A DNA stretch of 64,000 nucleotides from Bimuria novae-zelandiae CBS 107.79 (Eukaryota; Ascomycota; Dothideomycetes; Pleosporales; Didymosphaeriaceae): positions 1,632,910 through 1,696,909 of the forward strand of contig ML976657.1 in NCBI GenBank assembly GCA_010015655.1, written 5' to 3'. Position numbers and translations under genes: made by a program. Each line of letters starts with the position of its first letter. The stretch's first letter is position 1. A model generated the notes under the pieces. It ran no database searches, was not told the DNA's origin, and saw nothing but the letters and a program-made list of their open reading frames with translations. Positions 59,539 to 64,000 of this stretch are shown here, one piece after another.

Positions 59539-60007
59539 TATTATAAACTAAAACAGGATAATAGGGGGATAGGCGCTTATAAGGATAGGTAACTAAGGAA
59601 TAAGTTAATAAGTGCGCTAAGGACCTAACTTTAAGGTTACGTAACTACTTAGTTAATTAGTAGTACTAAGCAACAAAGCAAGGCACGTAACTACTTAGTT
59701 AATTAGTAGTACTAAGTAACAAAGTAAGGCACGTAACTACTTAGTTAATTAGTAGTACTAAGTAACTAAGCACGCAGATATATATATAGGATAGTTTTCT
59801 TTATTATGCTCCTTATAGTTAACTTATATATCTTCTGTGCGAGTACGTTCTCCTATACAGACTAATAGTTATCTTATTTTATAAGATTAGATTGTCTAGC
59901 CTCGCGCTAAGTGTCGCATCAACTTGTACCATTAAACAATCCGTGAAGCACCACGATACCTTACCGCCCTAACCCGGATCGGAACAAGGTGTGAGCGCCT
60001 CATAACA
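59539..60007 (+). repeat. 3' LTR of Gypsy G2
   Basis: 469 bp, colinear with 39465-39933. Its left two-thirds are more RIPed than in the 5' copy, but the last ~90 bp (from about 59918) keep CpA and GC-rich sequence such as CCCGGATCGGAACAAGG. Confidence 0.9.
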
Positions 60008-63000
60008 AACTACTTAAGATATAATATATTAGCCTAGAACAAGTGCCTTACTCTAAACTACCTACAATATAAGATACTAGGAGTATATAAATCTAATAAG
60101 ATTTAAGAGACCTATACACTATATTAATAATAATATAAGTAATACTAAATTAAAAAAATCTTAAAGCTAGCACGACTTAAAGGTTAGATCTAAAAGGTAG
60201 AGGCCTTATAGGGGATCTAAAATAAGTCTAAAGACTTAAAAAACTAAACTATTACTAGGCAATAAGCCACACTAGTAATAGTATAATTATTATAGCTTAT
60301 TAAGTAGATACTCGCTAAGTTAAGAAGCGCTTAATTAAAGATATTATAGTACATAAATATTGTGTTATAGTACTAATTAACCTAGGGGCAGACGTGTGTC
60401 TAATCGCCCTATAAGTAGTTAAGAAATATAATATGCTATATTATAATAAGAGGATACTATTATAAATAGGACTTATAAACAAGACCTAATTACAAGAATA
60501 TAGTAATAGTTAGCTACGCCTTAAGACAGCGCTAGTATAAGTTAATATTAAAGGCCTAAAAAGCTAATATATTTTTACTATCGCAAAGATAGGAGACATT
60601 AAAGCTATTATAAGATATAAATAGCTAGAGTAATATAATTTATAAATAGACTAGATTAAACAAACGATCCTTCCTTAAAGTCTATTAGCGATAGCTTAGG
60701 AGAGCCCTAGTAAAAGGGAAACTCCCTAAAAACCTTAGGTAAGAAAGAAGAGCTAACTATTTAAGATATAAGAGATATTAGTATGCAAGATAGATAGAAT
60801 CTTAAAGTAACACCTAATAAGGGTGCACTATATATAGGTCTAGAAGGCTAAGATAGTCCAAGACAACCTAGGTCTATTAGAAGAATACAAGGAATTTATA
60901 GACCTATTTAAGAAACACGACGAGACTGTCCTACCTAAATATAAAAAGTAGGATTATGAGATACTACTAGTAAAGGGAGCTAAGCTATAGCTAAAACGCC
61001 TAAGGCCTCTTACCTATAAATAAGAAAAAGAATTAAAAAAACTAATATAGAAAAATCTACGCTTAAGGAAATAAAGACTTAGTTAGAGCCCTACGGCCTT
61101 CCCTATACTCTTTATTCGTAAAAAAGATAGCAGGCTACGACTCTATATAGATTATAAATAGCTAAATACTATAACTATTAAAAACTGCTATCTATTACCT
61201 TTAATAACGGAGCTTATAGATCAACTCCGAGGAGCTAAGTGGTTTACAAAATTTAACGTCTAAAATAGATTCTATAGGATTTAAATAGCGAAAAGTTATA
61301 AGTAGAAAATAGCTTTCCGCACGCGATATAGCCTCTTTAAGTATATAATTATGCCTATAGGGCTAACTAACGCACCAGCAACCTTCTAAGAGTTAATAAA
61401 TTAAGTATTATATAAATACTTAGACGTATTTTGCACGGCGTATCTCGACGACATCTTAATATATTTATATAGGACCCTGGAAGAACATAAGGAACACGTG
61501 CGAAAAGTGCTATAGAAGTTATAAAAGTATTAATTACTCCTATACCCTAAGAAATATAAATTTTATATCACGGAAACGGAATATCTAGGATTTGTAATAT
61601 CCCGGGAAGGTGTTAAAATGGACCTAAAGAAAATTATAATAATAGAAGAATAGTTACTACTAGAATTAGTAAAGGATATTTAATCTTTCTTAGGCTTTAC
61701 TAACTTCTATCGTAAATTTATTAGAAACTACTTAAAAGTTACTACTCTACTAATAGAACTTATAAAGACAGGAAAATGGCAACCTCTATAGGAGGCAGAG
61801 AAGCAAGCTTTTAAATAACTAAAGCACCTATTCCTAACGGCACCCTTACTATAGATATATAACCTAGAGCGGTAATATTGCATCTATACAAACGTATTAG
61901 ATTATGCGCTTGGGGCCGTGCTACTATAAGAATATAATAACTAGAAGTAGAGACCAGTCTTTTATTACGCAAGAAAGCTCTTAGGAGTAAAACTTAAATA
62001 TAAAATCTATAATGAAAAATTACTAGCTATTATTAACTATTTTAAATAATAAAAAGTATAGCTCAAGGGAGCTAAGTATTAGATAAAGGTATTTTTTAAT
62101 TACTTTAACCTAACCTGCTTTACGACGACTAAGAAGCTTAATTAATAATAGGCTAAATAGTCTAAATAGATAGCAGAATTTAACTTTTATAATACGCATT
62201 TACTAGGGAGCGCAAACGCTGTAGCAGATACACTTAGTAAATAATTAGACCTTGTTGAAGACGACAATGGGGGTAACTACGTTATAATCCTAACTTACGC
62301 AAAGGACGGAACCCTTCGCTATAATAAGATATAACTCGCGCTAGCACTAAAAGTGCGACGCGTAAACTTAACCTATTATAAACTAGCTATAGATAGGGTA
62401 TAGGATTATAAAAAGCTTATAGATAAGGATTACTAAGCATATAATTTCTACTAAGCTACGAAATTAATAGCACAGGACTATTAAAACTATATTTAAATTA
62501 GCAAGTAGATGACTCCGCTACTAATTAAAAAGTTATATAAAGATCAGGATTAGGAATACTTAAGGATCGCTAAAACGACGCGTTAAATTATAAACGAATA
62601 TGCTATCCCTAAGCTACGCTAGGCAGTATAGAAGGTTTTAGGTAACTATTTAGCCTATTATAAGAATAAGCCTAAGAGATATAAGCCCTATAGCCTCTTA
62701 TAGCTACTAAAGCCGCCCCTAAGACTATAATTAAGCGTAACTATAGACTTTATTGTAAAGTTACTAGTATTACTAACACTAGGGAATAAAGATCCTTATA
62801 ACTCAATTTTAGTTATAATTTATTAACTTACTAAGGAGTTAAGGTTTATACTAATTAGGGAAGCTATATTAATAAAAAAAACTAGCCCATATATTAAAAT
62901 AAGAACTAATATTACACGTTAAACAACCTAACGAGTTTATTACAGACAGGGCTAAGATATTTATATTATTATACTAGACTACGTTTATAGCTGAATTAGG

Positions 63001-64000
63001 GATTAAGTATAAGCTCACGACGAGCTTCTATCCTAAAATAGATAACTAAACTAAGCGAATAAACTAAACGTTAGAATAATATCTCTAGATGTATATAAAT
63101 AAGCTTTAAGATAATTAGGTTAAGTTATTACTAATAGCTTCGCTAGCATACAATAGGACAAGATTAGCGACTATAGGATACTTGCCATATTACGCCAACT
63201 ATAGATATAAGCTAATAACTTACTAGGATCTATTAGATATCTAGAGCATTACAAAGGACGTAGCTAATAAAGCTAAACTTATACAAGATTTATATAAAAC
63301 ACTACACGAGAACATCGCATAGCGTAATAAATAAATAGCGCAATAAGCGAATAAAAAAAGGATTATAGAACCAACTTTTAAAGAGGGGAATAGAGTCCTC
63401 CTCTCGCGAAAAAACCTTAAGATAATAAAACTAAGTAAAAAACTAAATAATCTTTAAAAAGGACTATTTAAAATTTAAGGGGTTAGAGGACTAGTTAATT
63501 TTAAACTATAGTTACCTATAGATACACGGATCTACCTAGTCTTTTATAAGTTATTATTAAAACTAGCACTACTAAACGCCGAACTAAAAATCTAGCTTAA
63601 ACTTAAAGATAAGAAGTATAAGGCTTAAGCTATTAAAGACCTATAAAAGATTAATTATTAGTATAAGTATTTAGTAAAACGGGAAGGATGGCCAGAGAGC
63701 CATAATATATAGGGACTAGTATAAAACCTCACGAACTACAGGATAGCGCTAGAAAGGTTCTATAAGGAATATCCAGGGGCGCCGCGATCGGATCGGTAAG
63801 AAACTTAGAAAAGTTAAAAAAACGTAGAGAGATTAAAAAAATTAAATAAATTAGCTTATAACTAGCATAAGTTAGCCCTTAGAAGTGCAGGTAGCAACGG
63901 TTTATAAATACTAGCTATACTCTTTAGATCTTCTTTTTACTTTTCTAAGAGCTCTATCGCGTTAGTAACTTATAGATCGTGCTAAGTAAACTTATACTCT

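Larger units (their letters stand above)
39465..60007 (+). mobile_element. Ty3/Gypsy chromovirus G2, nested in G1
   Basis: Complete element with 469-bp LTRs and the duplication AACTA (39460-39464, 60008-60012) in G1. Without its own insertions it is about 7.0 kb. Internal scraps in order: gag zinc knuckle near 45265, protease ALINLGVDACLISPRV near 46420, reverse transcriptase AYLDDILIY near 56630, RNase H YTDVSGYALGAVLL near 57075, integrase KPKRYKPYGLLQPLK near 57855, chromodomain YKYLV and EGWPESHNT near 58850-58900, and a purine tract at 59523-59535. It is RIPed, but less than G1. Inserted: Copia C2 (40355-44745) and Copia C3 (46929-56070), which splits protease from reverse transcriptase. 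Confidence 0.9.
35488..64000 (+). mobile_element. Ty3/Gypsy chromovirus G1 (outer element, 3' end outside window)
   Basis: Own sequence is 35488-39464 and 60013-64000; the rest is inserted DNA. It has a 5' LTR, a gag with the zinc knuckle CL-CSK-GHFAKD at about 38681-38717 (Trp/Gln codons now stops), a protease scrap LGADVCLI near 60380, reverse transcriptase AYLDDILIY near 61440, TEYLGFVISREG near 61575, and a chromodomain-like YKYLVKREGWPESHN near 63660. It is strongly RIPed throughout and dead. Insertions: solo LTR 36169-36596, Tc1 copy 37112-38485, Gypsy G2 39465-60007. It is interpreted as inserted in F2. Confidence 0.85.

Overview
The window is genomic DNA of a filamentous ascomycete (Pezizomycotina). 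The evidence is short introns of about 46-100 bp with fungal branch sites, fungal-type housekeeping genes, and large AT-rich tracts in which CpA and TpG have been replaced by TpA, the signature of repeat-induced point mutation (RIP). A Dothideomycete is plausible but not proven from sequence alone.

Layout. (1) 1-328: 3' end of a Tc1-type DNA transposon. (2) 1520-3459: a cytochrome P450 gene with two nonsense codons; one intron is enlarged by a small inverted-repeat element. (3) 4097-11006: a RIP-mutated Tc1/mariner-like transposon carrying a RIP-mutated Copia element (5230-10348). (4) 11323-32178: a gene island with coactosin, a GH6 cellobiohydrolase, the Fe-S scaffold ISU1, the deubiquitinase UBP14, the nucleolar protein POL5, a CDC25 phosphatase, the GINS subunit SLD5, tRNA-Ser(AGA) and a quinone oxidoreductase. 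(5) 32388-64000: a continuous transposon nest. A pogo/Fot1-like element (F1) lies beside a second one (F2). F2 is interrupted by Gypsy chromovirus G1, which contains a solo LTR, a Tc1 copy and Gypsy G2. G2 contains Copia C2 and the largely un-RIPed Copia C3. C3 contains an hAT element and another solo LTR. Target-site duplications and paralogous empty sites support the order of insertion.

The genes form no single pathway. Functions include Fe-S assembly (ISU1), ubiquitin recycling (UBP14), rRNA synthesis (POL5), replication and mitotic entry (SLD5, CDC25), actin binding (coactosin) and secreted cellulose degradation (GH6). The notable gene-level observation is that intron 1 of ISU1 can only be spliced in frame, with the conserved residues kept, if it runs from AT to AC with an ordinary fungal branch site. 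The notable repeat-level observations are the nest itself, short LTRs that stayed nearly unmutated inside heavily RIPed surroundings, and an almost intact Copia that carries a heavily RIPed hAT element.

All gene models were joined by hand at splice sites; exon coordinates are in each entry.
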